A DNA stretch of 64,000 bases from Dactylorhiza incarnata (taxonomy: Eukaryota; Streptophyta; Magnoliopsida; Asparagales; Orchidaceae): assembly GCA_033032865.1 (NCBI GenBank), contig JAWHQI010000505.1:181501-245500 (forward strand). The letters are read 5' to 3'. Position numbers and translations under genes: made by a program. Below, piece after piece: positions 22,269-34,003 of the stretch (within the stretch, counting starts at the first letter, position 1; every line of letters starts with the position of its first letter). The notes beneath the pieces are model-generated. The model was not told the origin of the DNA and ran no database searches. It worked only from the letters and a program-made list of their open reading frames with translations.

Positions 22269-23792
22269 TTACCCCTCGAAGATTTTGCGAATGGGATGGT
22301 CGGTCACTACTTGAATCGAATGAGCTTGGAAGTACGACCTGAGCTTCCTGGTCGAGACAACCAAGGCGAATGCCAGCTTTTCCAGAATCGGATACCGAAG
22401 CTCCGCCTTCTTCAGGACCCTACTCACGTAGTAGATGGGCAGTTGCTTCTTACCCTCCTCCTGGACCAATACGGAGCTCATGACCTCTGCCCCAACTCCG
22501 AGGTACAAAGCTAGGCCTTCCACCTCCTTGGGTCCTTGGAGAAGTGGAGCCTTGGTGAGCTGACTTTTTAAGGCTTGAAAAGCCTCCTTGCACTCTTTTG
22601 ACCACTCGAGCTTTTGGTTGTCTCGCAACACTTTGAAGAAGGGCGAGCATTTCTCCCCTTCCTGGGAGAGAAACCTACTCAACTCTGCGAGCTTTCCCGT
22701 TAAGCGTTGGACTTCCTTGGAATTTCGCGGCGATTCCAACTCCATTATAGCCTTTACCTTATCTGGATTGGGCTCCACCCCTGCCGAGGTAAGGAGGTGA
22801 CCCAGAAACTTCCTCTTGTTGGCCCTGAAGACACACTTCAAGGGGTTCAGCCTCATCTTGAACTTGCGCAGAGTGGCGAAGGTTTCCTCGAGGTACAGGA
22901 GGTGAGAGCTCACGTCCTTGCTCATCACCATGAGGTCGTCCACGTACACCTCCAAGTTCCCTCCCCTCTACTCCCGAAAGACTCGGTCTATCATCATTTG
23001 GTATGTCGCCCCTGCATTCTTTAGCCCAAAAGGCATCATCTTATAGCAGTAGCACCCCTCCCTTGTGATGAAGGAGACATCTTTGACGTCTGTTGGGTGC
23101 ATCCTGATTTGGTGATAACCTGAAAAAATATCTAAAAAACTTATTACAGAAAAACCGACGGCTGAATCAACCAGCGTGTCGATTCGAGGCAGAGGATAAC
23201 AATCCTTAGGGCATGTTTTGTTCAAAAGAGAAAAGTCGATACACATCCTCCAGCGACCATCGCCCTTTCTTACCATGACGACATTATTGACCCAGCCTGG
23301 ATACTAGATCTCCGATACAAAACCTACTTTGAGGAGCTTCTCCACTTCCTCCCGGATTGGCTCCTCCAGCTTGTCGGCGATAGTCCTCCTCTTCTGGCGG
23401 ATGGGACGGGTTCCTGGGTCCAGATTGAGACGGTGGCAGGCCACGTCAGCGTCGACGCCCGATATGTCTGTCGCGCTCCAAACGAAGATGTCCACGCTCC
23501 TTTGGATGCACTCCAGCATTTTTCCCCGATCCTCCGGGCTAAGACCTCTGCTAACCTGCACCTTCTCCGTCTTTCCTCCTCGAGTGATAACCTCCATCTC
23601 TACTGCCTCCTCTGTCGCCTCCAGCCAGGACGGCTCTTCCCACTCACCTCCTACCTTTCCCTTTTCGGCTAAGGTCTCCTCATCCATCAAAACCTCTACC
23701 TCCATCAGCTCGGCATGCTCCTCCTGCGTCGCCTCCGTCTCCTCCTCCAGGACTCGGACCTCCTCTTCCACTTCCCTTTCTCCCTCCGTCAC
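22269..23792 (-). pseudogene. Tat reverse transcriptase and degenerate first RNase H
   Basis: Three frames are joined. 23304-23792 holds the upstream RT part (HRLNLDPGTRPIRQKRR). 22968-23276 has WRMCIDFSLLNK, LDIFSGYHQI and MPFGLKNAGATYQ. 22269-22955 begins at the YVDDLMV active site and continues to the thumb and first RNase H (LYLGVGAEVMSSVLVQE), where the catalytic Asp is replaced. Loss of catalytic residues in this first RNase H, I believe, is usual in Tat elements. Stops separate the pieces. Confidence 0.87.
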
Positions 23793-23801
23793 TTATCCTG
23801 G

Positions 23802-24431
23802 CTACGTTGGCTCCCTCATCTCCCTGTACACCTCCTCAGCCTCCGTCATCCAGGAGATGGTGCTGACGGAAGTCACATAGCACTGCCTCGCCACCTTAGT
23901 ATCCCTTTGGATTTGGACCTGAACTCCTCCACTATGGAACTTAAGGCACTGATGGAAGGAAGAGGGAATGAATCGGAAGGTGCTGATGAGAGGGCATCCA
24001 AAAATGGCGTTATAACTACTCGGAGCGTCGACTATGACAAACCAGCAGTTCCTCGGGACCCCTCCCAATGTCACCTGGAGTTCGACTCCTCCTTCGACCT
24101 CCTTCCTTTCCCCCGAAAAACCAAACAACGGCCCATCTGAGGCCAACGCTCTCTTTGCTTCCACTTGCATCGCATCGAAAGCCTTTTTGAAGATCACATT
24201 TACGGAGCTCCCATTGTCGACCAGGATTCGGGAGACCGTGAAGTTTTTGATGGCCGTCTGGATTACCAAGGCATCGCAGAATGGATCCTCATAATCTGAC
24301 ATGTCTTCCAATGAGAAGGTAATTTTTTCCAAAGGGGGCGGGTTCTGGGAGGTCGAAGCGATGCTCCTCCTGAACATCGTTTGGAGGCTCTTATTGCGAG
24401 TTGCCTCAATCCCGACCCCACCATGGATCAC
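23802..24431 (-). pseudogene. Tat aspartic protease region
   Basis: The active site reads ILVDNGSSVNVIF, the VDNG form (Asn replacing Ser/Thr), followed by the flap and SSYNAIFGCPLI. Upstream is ITFSLEDMSDYEDPFCDALVI. It is fused in the polyprotein upstream of RT and is interrupted from it by a stop near 23800. Confidence 0.8.
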
Positions 24432-24439
24432 CCCGATCC

Positions 24440-24887
24440 CCCTCGAGCTCCTACGTCAGCTCAATCCTCACACTTGTCCTCCCCTTCTCCGGGTAGTACT
24501 TCGATCCTCACTGACTGTTGATGTTGTTGTGTCGGACCCGTTATCCTCCTCATTTCCAAAAACTCCAGGCAGGTGGCCGTCGCGTGGCCTTCCTCCTGGT
24601 GGAAGCCACAGTAGGGCAACGCCACCCTACCTCCTCCTCTTCCTCGTCTGTTTCCTCTTCCCCTTCCTCTTCCTCGACCAACCGCCATGGTTTGCTGATG
24701 AGGGGGGAGAGGCGGCGTTGGACCCTGTCTCCACCCCGGAGGGTTGAACTGCCCTTGCCCCCAATGGAAATTCCCCCCTCCGTGATATCCTCTTCCTTGA
24801 CCGTGCCTGGGTCCATCATGGGGTCTCCAGGTTAGCCAGTTGTTAAGACTCCTGGTACCCCCTGCCTTGCTGCTGCCCTTGGAACCC
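24440..24887 (-). pseudogene. Tat gag C-terminal linker, low complexity
   Basis: An Arg/Gly-rich stretch (RGRGRGRGNRRGRGGGR) and CGFHQEEGHATATC, resembling a zinc-knuckle-like CxxHxxxGHxTxxC gag motif, are readable near 24600-24688. The frame is broken on both sides. Confidence 0.6.
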
Positions 24888-25955
24888 CTAACCTCTGGGT
24901 TCGTCCCTCCTTCTCACCTCCTGCTGCCTTCCTCCTCCCTGCTCCTTCGCTTCTCCGCCGCCCAACCTGGCCAACTTTCTTGCAAACGTCGGGTTCGCCG
25001 CCTCCCCCTCAATCTCCCTCTCTGCCCTCTCCATAAGCTCTTCAAAGGAAAGTGGGGCCACTCTCTTCAGTTCTATTCTGAAGAACCCTTTGCGGAGCCC
25101 CTGGATGAAGGCAAGCATCAGGGTGTGCCCCGACACTTCATTGACCAAGAGTATTTCGTGGAACCTGTCCACGTAACTCCCCAACGTCTCCTCCGCACCC
25201 GGTTTGATTGCAAACAAGAACTCTGCTCCCTTCCTCCTCTTCTTGGACGTCGAGAACCTCAAAAGGAAGCACCGTCGCAGATCCTCAAAGCAGTAGATCG
25301 AGCGCGATGGCAGGTGGTGAAACCAGTCTCGAGCCTTCTCCTTGAAGGTGATGGCGAAGAATCGACACTTGAAAGCGTCCAACATTTGTCTGATGGAGAC
25401 GGCATCCTCGAACCACTGAACATGTTGTACCGGGTCATCCCTGCATGTGTAGTAGGACATCTCTGGTTCCCTGAATTCCTCCGAAACTGGGGCAAAGATG
25501 ATCAGCTCACAAAAGGGGCTCCCCTCCCCCACTCGGCGAGTGATATGGTCTCGCGGAGTCAGCTCGCACACCTCAGCACTTGCCGGGCTGGGGAATAGTT
25601 GTCGCCCGGGCAGGTCTCGCCCACTTCATTCCGTCGCTGCTTCCTTCCCGGGTCACTGGCCTAGTGCGTTCTCGCCTAACAGTTGGGACGCCACCACCGG
25701 GACCGCGGGTGTCTCGAACTCGCTTCTGGCGGAGAATGCGAGATACAAGGTCTGCAGGACCTCCCGCTTGAAGTCCTCAAACATCCCCATCGTCACCCCA
25801 CTCGCGAGTGGTGGCGAGTGGCCTGGGTCAGATCTTTCTTCTTCACCTCCAACCATGGAACCCAACTTGAGATTTTCTTGTATACGCTGCGGTCCACGCT
25901 CACCGCACCAAAAAATTGAAACTGTCGACCGGTCACTAGAAGATTTCAGACCCAC
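24888..25955 (-). pseudogene. Tat gag
   Basis: 24888-25571 encodes a retrotrans_gag domain (PF03732-like): SYYTCRDDPVQHVQWFEDAV, FKEKARDWFHHLPSRSI, FEDLRRCFLLRFST, LGSYVDRFHE, AFIQGLRKGFF and LMERAEREI. An N-terminal piece (25653-25955) ends in a stop; the likely start is MVGGEEE at about 25856. Capsid-like structural protein, broken by a frame change near 25600. Confidence 0.8.
25895..25911 (-). other. Probable Tat primer-binding site
   Basis: The minus strand reads TTTTTTGGTGCGGTGAG just inside the LTR end. It loosely resembles the TTTGGCGCC... site of plant gypsy elements but is too diverged to name the tRNA. Confidence 0.35.
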
Positions 25956-26683
25956 AGTGGTTGTAGCCTACACCTACTTCTCCCTTACCGACACACTTGA
26001 CTATTGATGAAGAAAAATGAATAGACTCAAAGATGCATCGAGTAGGTCTCGCCACACACCCGGAAGATCTTAGAGAACTTCCCCTCCTAAACCAATGCTC
26101 AACTGGGCACCTTGCAGCGCACCAAGAGCCAACTAAAATTAACCAGAGGAGGAGAGAGTTCAAGGATCGGGTCTCCTCCAAGGTGCCCTTAAGGGTCTAT
26201 TTATAGTTTTTCTAGTCTGGTCTGCAAATAGCTTCATTCCGCCTTTTTGGTTTTACTAAACGCACCACAAACTAGTCTGCTAATAGCCAAACTCCGCTGT
26301 CCTGAAGGGCTATTGGCAGCCCACAAAGGGTATCTAGGTAAATTGACCTCTGGACCCCACTGGGCGAGTGGTCCGTGAAGGCACCACTCGTCAGACTTCC
26401 CGTGCACCGGGTTCTCTAGATCTTACTAGGCGAGTGGTCCTTGAAGGCACCACTCGCCAGATTCCTGGCCTCCCGGGTGAGTGGGGTTCCGCCCCTCATT
26501 CGCCTGGGAGCCCGTGCATCCGAACTCCTAGGCGGGCGAGTGCTTGATAAACGAGGATTGCACTCGCCCCCTCTACTATCCTGGGTGAATGCCCCTCTGA
26601 CTTGGGTGAATGCCCCCCTGATGCTTTGTTCATTCTTTGGGTTCTGAGGTTTGGGGGTCACTCGTCTAATACGGGATTGTACA
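25912..26683 (-). repeat. Tat 5' LTR
   Basis: It aligns with the solo LTR at 53197-53959 over several blocks, including CACCCGGAAGATC-like and AAGGTGCCCTTA-like segments, the TATA box and 'gcgagtgg' words. The minus strand starts TGTACAATCCCG. The inner boundary is approximate. A minus-strand TATAAATAG box lies at 26197-26205. Confidence 0.75.
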
Positions 26684-29223
26684 CACATCAATTGATGTTA
26701 AACGCACACCAATTACCAATAGAATGTTTGAAACGTGAATCATCAATGCAGAAATATTAAACTGTCACCAAAGTTTTTCCCGGAGAGAAATCTTTGAATG
26801 AAAATCAAAGAAGCAGAACAATGGTATTCGTAGCTAGGAAGTTCCCTAAATTACACAACACTCATTTATCTCCTGCAATAAGTAATTATATATATATATA
26901 TATTAATTTTATCAAACTAACAAAAATAGGGAAATATTTCTCCTCCCATCAGCTACTACAATGCTCGTGTATTTTGGCCTTTTTTTATTCTTTCGCCGAG
27001 ATCTGATGTCTTTAGATACCTACCTGCCTTTGATAATTGGTTAAATAAAAATAAAACACCAACATTGAAAGCATATAGAAATCCTTACCTATTAGCATCA
27101 GCTTATGAATTTGATGAATTTCAATCTATTTGCATAAAAGATTGTCGGAAAACCAAACAGAAGTTTAAAAACTGAACCGCTCTATTTCGATTCGGTTTCG
27201 ATTTGAGGTGTGTAAAAATCGAAGCTTAAAAACTGAACCGCTCTATTTCGATTCGGTTTCGATTTGAGGTGTGTAAAAATCGAAGCTATTCGATTTTGAT
27301 TTTACCTAAAACCGAACAGTTTGGCCGGTATAGAAAAATTTCCCCTAATACAGACATGGAATAGCCAAAAAACCAAACCACATTTTTTTATTTTTCTTCT
27401 GGTTAAAATTTGACATAAGGCTAAGTTCGCATTATTTATTTTTCATCTAAACTTTCGGCGTAAAATTCTCGGAAGTCTCTTTATCAGCTTGTGTGGGAGA
27501 AATAAAGACATTAATCTAATTTTCTCCATATCCATCCGCGGGGACATGATTACTACTAATAATGAAGGTCAAGACCAACCGGATAATAAAAAAAATACTA
27601 ATATTTTTGTTTTTTTCTTGTAGCATTGATGGCCCAGAAAATTAAGAGATAATGGTATGAAACCAGGATAAGATAAGCATACACAAACAGGGTTTGAACA
27701 TTAAATAAAATTGCACTTGTGCTGCTTAAGCAAATAGTTGACCTTAAAGAAAAACCCCCTAAACTAAAGGTAGATTCTAAGGCATTTGTGAGCCCACAGT
27801 AAAATGCAGATGACGTGGAAAAGCCGAGTAAATCGTTTCAAAAACATTCGCGACAAAGCGCGGAGCAGCTTTTGACATTTCCGTGCTAGAAAACCAGCCA
27901 AATGGAGCTTTATTTTCTCGTGGGGAAAAATATAAACTTAACGAAACTCGACCCGACGGTTGATCCGGTTTGACTACGGGATCATGGATCCATCGGGGGT
28001 TCATTAAATAAACAGCACATGCGAGAATAGTTAAAGATCACTAAATTTCATAAATCATACTACTTCTAAAGCACAAATGAATGTATAAGCAACTACAAGA
28101 CGAAAGTGTCAATTGTATTCTATTGGAACTCGGTACAGTGGCTACCGGCGGCTGCAGCAACACCGATGTGGAATGCAAAGACGATGATGATAGATTGGAC
28201 TCTGGATACTAGAGAAATTGTGTAGGAAACCGGGGAAGAGTAGATATGCTAAATGAGCTTGGCGGCTAAAAATTAGGAGTAGGAGTGGCCTGACTAGCGG
28301 CAGAGGCTAGAGAATGGAGTCGAGACAGGCGATTCTGAGACTAGACGACGACAACAAGAACTTGGAACTCAGAGACTACGGTGACGGATTTGAATCAAAC
28401 AATCAGCAACCAAACACAAAAGAAAATCTTAAAGATGCGGGGAATACCTATGGCGTTCTCACGCATTTGAGTGAGGTTTTGATGCATCATGCATCTGGAG
28501 CTTGAAAAACTTCCATTTTAGACAATAAAATATTATACCTATACTCTTTAAGATAAAAGACTCGTAAGTCTAATAACATGCGACTTTTCACATGAATACT
28601 TAGCAGAGCGACTAACGACGAGATTTATTATTGTTTCTCGCATGTCTCATGAAAGTGAGAGTGTGTGCGAATTCTCCCAATTTATGATTGACCATACGAT
28701 CTGTTACATAAATAGGATCGTGTGGAGAGCATACACTTGTGGGGAAGAATTTGTTTATTCCAACATCAAATAGAAGAGAAATATGTTGGCATAGACATAC
28801 TTAAGGTTGGCCTTTAACCTAGTTCAAGATTTTGGACTGAGAACAAGTTTGACCACTAACCTATATGCCTCAACATAGGTCGCACTTTGATCCTCCCTCA
28901 ACAATGGATGGTTTCAATCTTCTATTTGTCCTCCTCTGCTCCCAATCCTATTCTCGATTGAACCGGGTCTAAGACAGTCTGAACCAGCCTGGGCTGGGCC
29001 AGAACCTGGCCCAGCTAACAAGCTACAATGAAGGGCATTGTCTAATACACTGTACAGGGCACCATTATATCAACCTAAAATTGTATTCTTAATTAGAAGA
29101 TTGCTGAGTTGTATAAGATGGAGACAGACATAACTGCAATCTTTTAAGAAGTTCAAAGGAATCATATAGCTGGAAGATTGCTTGGTTGGTGTCTAATTAT
29201 GTTTGCATCACAATCATGAACTG
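26684..29223. other. Intergenic, no gene supported
   Basis: AT-rich sequence with an AT dinucleotide run near 26887-26905. At 27163-27285 a direct duplication of about 60 bp has AACCGxxCxxTTTCGATTCGG words, resembling subterminal repeats of hAT-like elements. Two short ORFs (27777-28004 minus, 28314-28505 plus) show no recognisable motif. A tRNA or rRNA gene was not seen. Confidence 0.5.
27163..27285 (+). repeat. Direct duplication with 'AACCG' words
   Basis: Two nearly identical units of about 60 bp, each with CTGAACCGCTCTATTTCG and GGTTTCGATTTGAGG, sit head to tail. Flanking AAACCGAACAG words continue the pattern to about 27320. Possibly a piece of a hAT-type non-autonomous element. Confidence 0.6.
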
Positions 29224-29537
29224 TGTAATGGTCTCCCCAGCACACAGCTCGCAAGGATGACCGTCGGCACCCCCAGCATCCAGCTCGAAAGGGTTCAACC
29301 TCAGCTGGTCTGCAGATCTTGCACCCCAACCCCTCTCTGTCCCACCACAGGGCCCAGTGGGTTGTTGGAGGCCGCAACCCCCCTTTTCATGAAGAATGTT
29401 TCGGTTAAGCGGCAGCGCAGGGACTTCCCAGGAGGTCACCCATCCCGTGACTACTCCAGCCAAAGCACACTTAACTATGGAGTTCTTTCATTCCTTATCA
29501 TCAATTGAGCTGCCCCGAGGAGTACCCGGGTCTTACA
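29224..29537 (-). mobile_element. Cassandra-type TRIM solo LTR with 5S rRNA-like sequence
   Basis: On the minus strand the 314-bp unit starts TGTAAGACCC and ends GACCATTACA. It is flanked by AACTG and AACAG, a 5-bp duplication with one mismatch. It contains a strong 5S rRNA match at 29421-29486. Cassandra elements are terminal-repeat retrotransposons in miniature (TRIMs) whose LTRs carry 5S sequence. Only one LTR is present, so this is a solo LTR left by recombination. Confidence 0.85.
29421..29486 (-). promoter_or_regulatory. 5S rRNA-like internal promoter in the Cassandra LTR
   Basis: The minus strand keeps AACTCC, AGTTAAGTGTGCTTTGGC (box A region), GAGTAGT and GGATGGGTGACCTCC (box C) followed by GGGAAGTCC, in 5S order and spacing. 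This is the RNA polymerase III internal control region of plant 5S genes. The 5' third of 5S is not recognisable, so it is not a functional 5S gene. Confidence 0.85.
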
Positions 29538-30265
29538 AACAGATGACAGGATAACTGTGCTTACTCAACCACCTTTAAAACCATGATCATCAAGGTGGTG
29601 CTTTTGGCCGCCACAAGATCTCCAGCCATACGAAAATAAAACTTTAATTTATTTATATATATATATATATATAAAGATACCCCTTTATGTTGTAATGGTG
29701 TCCACCATCTGTTTCGTCTTGACCATCCATTTTAAATCAAAATCATTCCTCTTCAAGGAAAAAATAATCTTGGTTATTGATTTAAAATAAAAATTACTAA
29801 TACTCTTATTTTTTTTCTCAAGAACACTACAATACCTCCGCCCGCACGATGGTATAATGTTGTGCATGGGCGGAAGTAATCGTGGCCTGGGTATTGTCGC
29901 AGCTGCACAAGACCCCCATGCACTGTCACTCATGTGTGTATATTATTATTTATCTATCTATTTAGGATTTAGCGTACCAACGCATGTGACTGGTTGATAA
30001 ATAGCTGAAATTGGAAAGGTCAAAGCTTGAAAAGTAAACAATGTGACATGAGTCTTTCTCATACACTAGTTAAGTGTGTGTGTGTGTGCGCGGATGTATA
30101 TAACGAAAGCCACTGCAATGATGTAACAACAGTGTTTCTCATTTTGACCCGTTAGATTGAAAAATCGCACTAAAAATATGATTTTTTGGTAAAACTATTT
30201 CTGTCAAAACGGAAACTGCAAATCTTCGCACTAATCTCATTTATGCCAAGTGAAAATGTAAAATT
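29538..30265. other. Intergenic, no gene seen
   Basis: AT-rich sequence with an AT run near 29654-29672 and a short GT run near 30078-30090. The left flank AAATT (30261-30265) is the TSD of copia-1. Confidence 0.6.
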
Positions 30266-30540
30266 TGTTGATTTTACTTCACTAATTTTAGTAGATTGCA
30301 GGTATTAAGGGAGGAGGACAGGACCCAAGAGCATACAACTTGGTGTTAAGCATTTTTCATTCAATTAAATTGCTTGCACGATACATAATATTTATAGCAA
30401 AATTGGAACATTTCTGGAAAGTTCCTTACAGGTTAAAACAGTTGGGATATACATTAATGTGGAGTTTAAGAGCAGCACTTAATACTAAGAGGAGGTTAGG
30501 CAGCTTAATTAATATTGTTGGCTGATTTCGATTTCCTATA
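30266..30540 (-). repeat. Copia-1 3' LTR
   Basis: 275 bp, about 95% like 37314-37587 by eye. On the plus strand it starts TGTTGATTTTAC and ends ATTTCCTATA. Confidence 0.92.
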
Positions 30541-30551
30541 CCCCCTTTAAA
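30541..30551 (-). other. Copia-1 polypurine tract
   Basis: The minus strand reads TTAAAGGGGG immediately before the 3' LTR. Confidence 0.8.
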
Positions 30552-32707
30552 TCAGCAACATCGCTAACTCCAAGCATTTTGCGTATTTCTGCGAAGCGTG
30601 CCCTAGGGATTGGCTTGGTCATGATGTCGGCCGCCTGGTCCTTTGATGGGCAAAATGCGAGCTTGATCATCTTCTTCTCCAGAGCTTCTCTTACGAAGTG
30701 GAAGCGTATGTCGATGTGTTTGCTCCTTGCGTGATAGATTGGATTTTTGGCCAGAGCTATGGCCGAGGTGTTGTCACAGAAAATTTATGGTGCATCTTCT
30801 CCTTCGTCTCCTTCTTCTCTATGTCCCCAAATTTCTTTCTTCAATCGTTGAAGTCAGATTACTTCACAAGTTGCAGCGTTAAGAGCCATAAACTCTGCTT
30901 CAGTGGTGGAGAGAGCGACGAACTGTTGTTTGTGGGAACTCCAGGACATAGGGCATGAGCCAAGGAAGAACACGAACCCTCCAGTGCTCTTCCTATCATC
31001 AGGATTACCGGCCCAATCCGAGTCCGTGAAACCTGTCAGTTTTGCCTTTCCTTCTTGCTTGAATAGAAGACCATATGAGCGGGTTCCCTGCAAGTAACGA
31101 AGAATTCTTTTTGCGACTAAGACATGTGTTTTAGAAGGATCACTCACGAACCTGGCAAGGATATTGACGGAGTTTTCAATGTCGGGCCTAGTATTTGTGA
31201 GATAGATAAGGGAGCCGATCAGACTCCTATATACTTCTGGAACTGCTGGTTCTTCTTTGTTCTTCCTTGATGTGAATTTCTCATTCACAGACATTGGAGT
31301 GTGAGTAGGATTACAATCCTCCATCTAAAATTTCTTCGGCATTTGTTGAATATACAATATGTGCTTCACCAATGCTCTGGATGCTGAATGAAGGAAGCAT
31401 GGTTATGTGCACATAAATCAAAATAGATTCTTGGGTTTGCCCTCTCTGATGTCTTTGGCTTTGATTTGAGGTCATGATTCCGCAGCAAACGCGACGGTAT
31501 AGGGGGCCACTATTTCAGTGGTACTTTGTGAGCAGCCACTTTGTGCAATTATTGTCAAAGGTTAGGTCTTTCTCCTCTGAGAGAAGCCACTTTGTGCATA
31601 GTGCCAAAGATTAGGTCTGTTTCCAATCTTCCCCCGCCCATACCCCCAATGATTGGGGACTATATGGGTTCTGTTGTTGTTGTTGTTGTTGTTGAATATA
31701 CAACTCTTGAGAGATGAAAATGCCCTCCTTTAGGTGTTTGATTTGGAGCCCAAGAAAGAACTTTAGAACGCCTAGATCCATCATTTCATACTTCTTCTTC
31801 ATCCTGTCTTTTAAATCTTCAATTAATTCTGAGCTTGTTCCTGTGACGATAAGGTCGTCAACGTACAGGTTTACAAAGATGCATTCTCCTCCTTCAATTT
31901 TTAAGTAAAGTGTTGGTTCATTGAGGCTTCGTTTGAATCCTTCTGATATGACGAAAGTGTCAATGTGATGGTGCCATTGGCTGGGAGCCTATTTGAGCCC
32001 ATAAAGGGCTTTATGTAGACGGTAGACTTTATCTTCTTTTCCCTTTATCTCGTACCCAGGAGGTTGACAAGCGAACACTTCTTCATTTAAATCACCATTC
32101 AGGAATGCAGATTTGACGTCGAGCTGAAAAACAAGAAGTTTGTTTAGTGCGACAATGGCAAGTAGGAACCGTATCGTAGTCATCCTTGCAACTGGGCGAA
32201 TGTTTCATTATAGTCATCACCGGGCTTCTGGGTAAAGCCCTTAGCCACAAGTCTTGCTTTGTTTGTGCAAAGGCTTCCATCTTCATTCTGTTTTAACTTA
32301 AAGATCCATTTGAGTCCAATAATGGTCATGTTGGGAGGTTTGTCAACAAGTGACCAGGTGTCATTGTTTTTGATAGCTTTTAGTTCTTCTTCCATAGCAT
32401 TTTTCCATTCCTTTTCTGCAGCAGCTTCAGTGTGGTTGCTGGGTATTGAAGTGATGAGTGCAGATTCTGTGGCATTGTACAAGTCTTGGAGAGACCTTAC
32501 TTTTGTTGGTGGTGATGAGTCTGGAGTAGCTTGCTCCTCAGCTGATGGAATTAGAAGGTCTTGAATGGGGCTTGAAGTTGCTTCAGGCTCAACAGACTCT
32601 TCTACTGTGCCATGGATGGGCTGTGATGATTCATGAGTTGGGTGCACCTGAGGTGAAGGTGCGGAATCTGAATTGCAATGGAGGGGGCTTATAAGCTCAA
32701 CCGACAA
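30552..32707 (-). pseudogene. Copia-1 reverse transcriptase and RNase H, split by a SINE
   Basis: The RT starts in 32180-32707 (EWKNAMEEELKAIKNNDTWSLV, GLKWIFKLK, KARLVAKGFTQ). It continues at 31989-32183 ([22 protein letters not shown]) and reaches the YVDDLIVT active site near 31840-31865. The palm ends at 31704-31802 (FFLGLQIKHLKEGIFISQELYIQ). The coding resumes past the SINE at 31345 (QQMPKKF, then stop) and 30854-31324 with the RNase H: DSDWAGNPDDRKSTGG and STTEAEFMAL. Frameshifts and stops inactivate it. It would copy element RNA into DNA. Confidence 0.9.
31358..31690 (+). mobile_element. SINE with TTG tail inside copia-1 RT
   Basis: A 333-bp insert splits the RT frame exactly, flanked by the perfect 13-bp TSD GTTGAATATACAA at 31345-31357 and 31691-31703. 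It ends in about six TTG units (31672-31690), the tail type of TS-like plant SINEs. GGTCATGATTCC near 31470 resembles a pol III B box. Inside, a block of about 45 bp with CCACTTTGTGCA is repeated twice. It has no coding capacity; LINE machinery would have inserted it. Confidence 0.85.
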
Positions 32708-33981
32708 TGATGAGGGTAGCCCACATGAAGCTGATGCCCAAGCCCATTTACTTCATGAAAGGTAACATCTCTTGATATGATTATTTTAGAGGTGATTGGA
32801 TCTAACAATCTATACCCTTTAGTTTCACGCCTATAGCCTAGGAAGACACATTTCTGCCCACTGGGTTCTAGTTTATCTCTCCCAGGGCCATTCTTACGAG
32901 TAAAAGCAATACAACCAAAGACTCTTAGGTGAGAGAGAGAGGGTTTCTCATTGTAAATGGCCTCGTGTGGTGTAGAATTCAATAATGCTTTGGTAGGAGT
33001 TCGGTTGAGAATATACACAGCTGTGGATGTAGCTTCTCCCCATAATGATTTAGGACAAGAAGTGTGAAACATTATGGCCCTTGCCATTTCCATGACTGTG
33101 CGGTTTCCTCTTTCCATGATTCGAGTTTGTTGGGGTGTGTAGGGGGCTGAGAGCGCTCTGATAATTCCAGCCTCCTGACACATTCGATTGAAAGTAGTGG
33201 ATACAAATTCCCCTCCCCTGTCACTTCTTATAGCTTTAATTTTTCTTTCCAACTGATTTTCTATCTGAGTTTTTAAAGTAAGGAAATGTCCAAGGGCTTC
33301 AGATTTTTGGGAGAGGTGTGATATCCACATGTATCTGCTAAAGTCATCAACAATAAGGAGGTAATATCTTTTGCCACCTAGGGAGTTCACACTGGCAGGT
33401 CCCCATAGGTCTATGTGGAGGAGATCGAGAGGCCCCTTTGCCCTCTTGTGGGAAACATTTGGGAAAGGTTGCCTGTGAGATTTTGCCTGAGCACAGGTGA
33501 CACAATCCATTTGTTTGATTTGTGTTACAGGTAATCCCTTTACTAATTATTCATGTTGCATTTTATGGATAATGGGGTAGCAGATATGTCCCAGGCGGTG
33601 GTGCAAAGTGGAGGAGATGGTTCCTTCTCTAGCCACATTGCAAATCAAACTAGTGGTTGCAACTGGTTTTAGTTTTAGTGTGCATAGATTGTTGTTATTC
33701 ATGGGTGCAGATATTACACAGTTATTGAATTTGATTTCTATTATATCACATGTTTTCTCTTCAAACACAACCCTATATCCCTTCCTCATTAACAGTCCAA
33801 CACTCAATAAATTCTGGGCTAGTGTGGGAACAAACTGCACATCTGGAACAAGTTTTGTGGTCCCTTTGATGGTAATTATGGCAATAGTGCCTTTTTCTTC
33901 TACAATCTTCTTATTGCCATCTCCTAATATTACTTCAGATTTCCCAATCATTATTAATAGTGGTGAAGTAGGACTTGTCAT
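32689..33981 (-). pseudogene. Copia-1 protease remnant and integrase
   Basis: 33547-33981 carries the protease end and GAG-preintegrase region (LVPDVQFVPTLAQNLLSVGLL, LHHRLGH). 32689-33510 carries the integrase: CVTCAQAKSHRQPF (zinc Cys pair), LHIDLWGP (first Asp), IRSDRGGEF (second Asp) and QQTRIMERGNRT (Glu), then SLWGEA and LRVFGCIAF. The catalytic triad is kept but a stop near 33545 separates the parts. The upstream protease motif is cut by the nested element at 34003. Confidence 0.9.
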
Positions 33982-34003
33982 TTACCATATGGTTACATCA
34001 ACC

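Larger units (their letters stand above)
15821..26683 (-). mobile_element. Tat-lineage Ty3/gypsy retrotransposon, decayed, with antisense ORF and 3' tandem repeats
   Basis: On the minus strand the order is 5' LTR (about 25912-26683), gag, protease, RT, degenerate RNase H, second RNase H, integrase, tandem repeats, and an antisense gene on the plus strand. A second archaeal-type RNase H, a VDNG protease site, hypervariable 3' repeats and an antisense ORF with a PF04195-like domain are hallmarks of Tat elements (Ogre/Retand-like). The 3' LTR is missing; the left end stops at or near 15821. Many stops and frameshifts show it is old. A related solo LTR lies at 53197-53959. Confidence 0.8.

Noticed and set aside
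27777..28505. Possible small host genes
   Set aside because: Two ORFs of 75 and 63 codons without recognisable motifs, splice context or neighbouring exons; not supported as genes.
29421..29486. Functional 5S rRNA gene
   Set aside because: Only the internal control region and 3' part are kept; the 5' third is unrelated and LTR ends with a TSD surround it.
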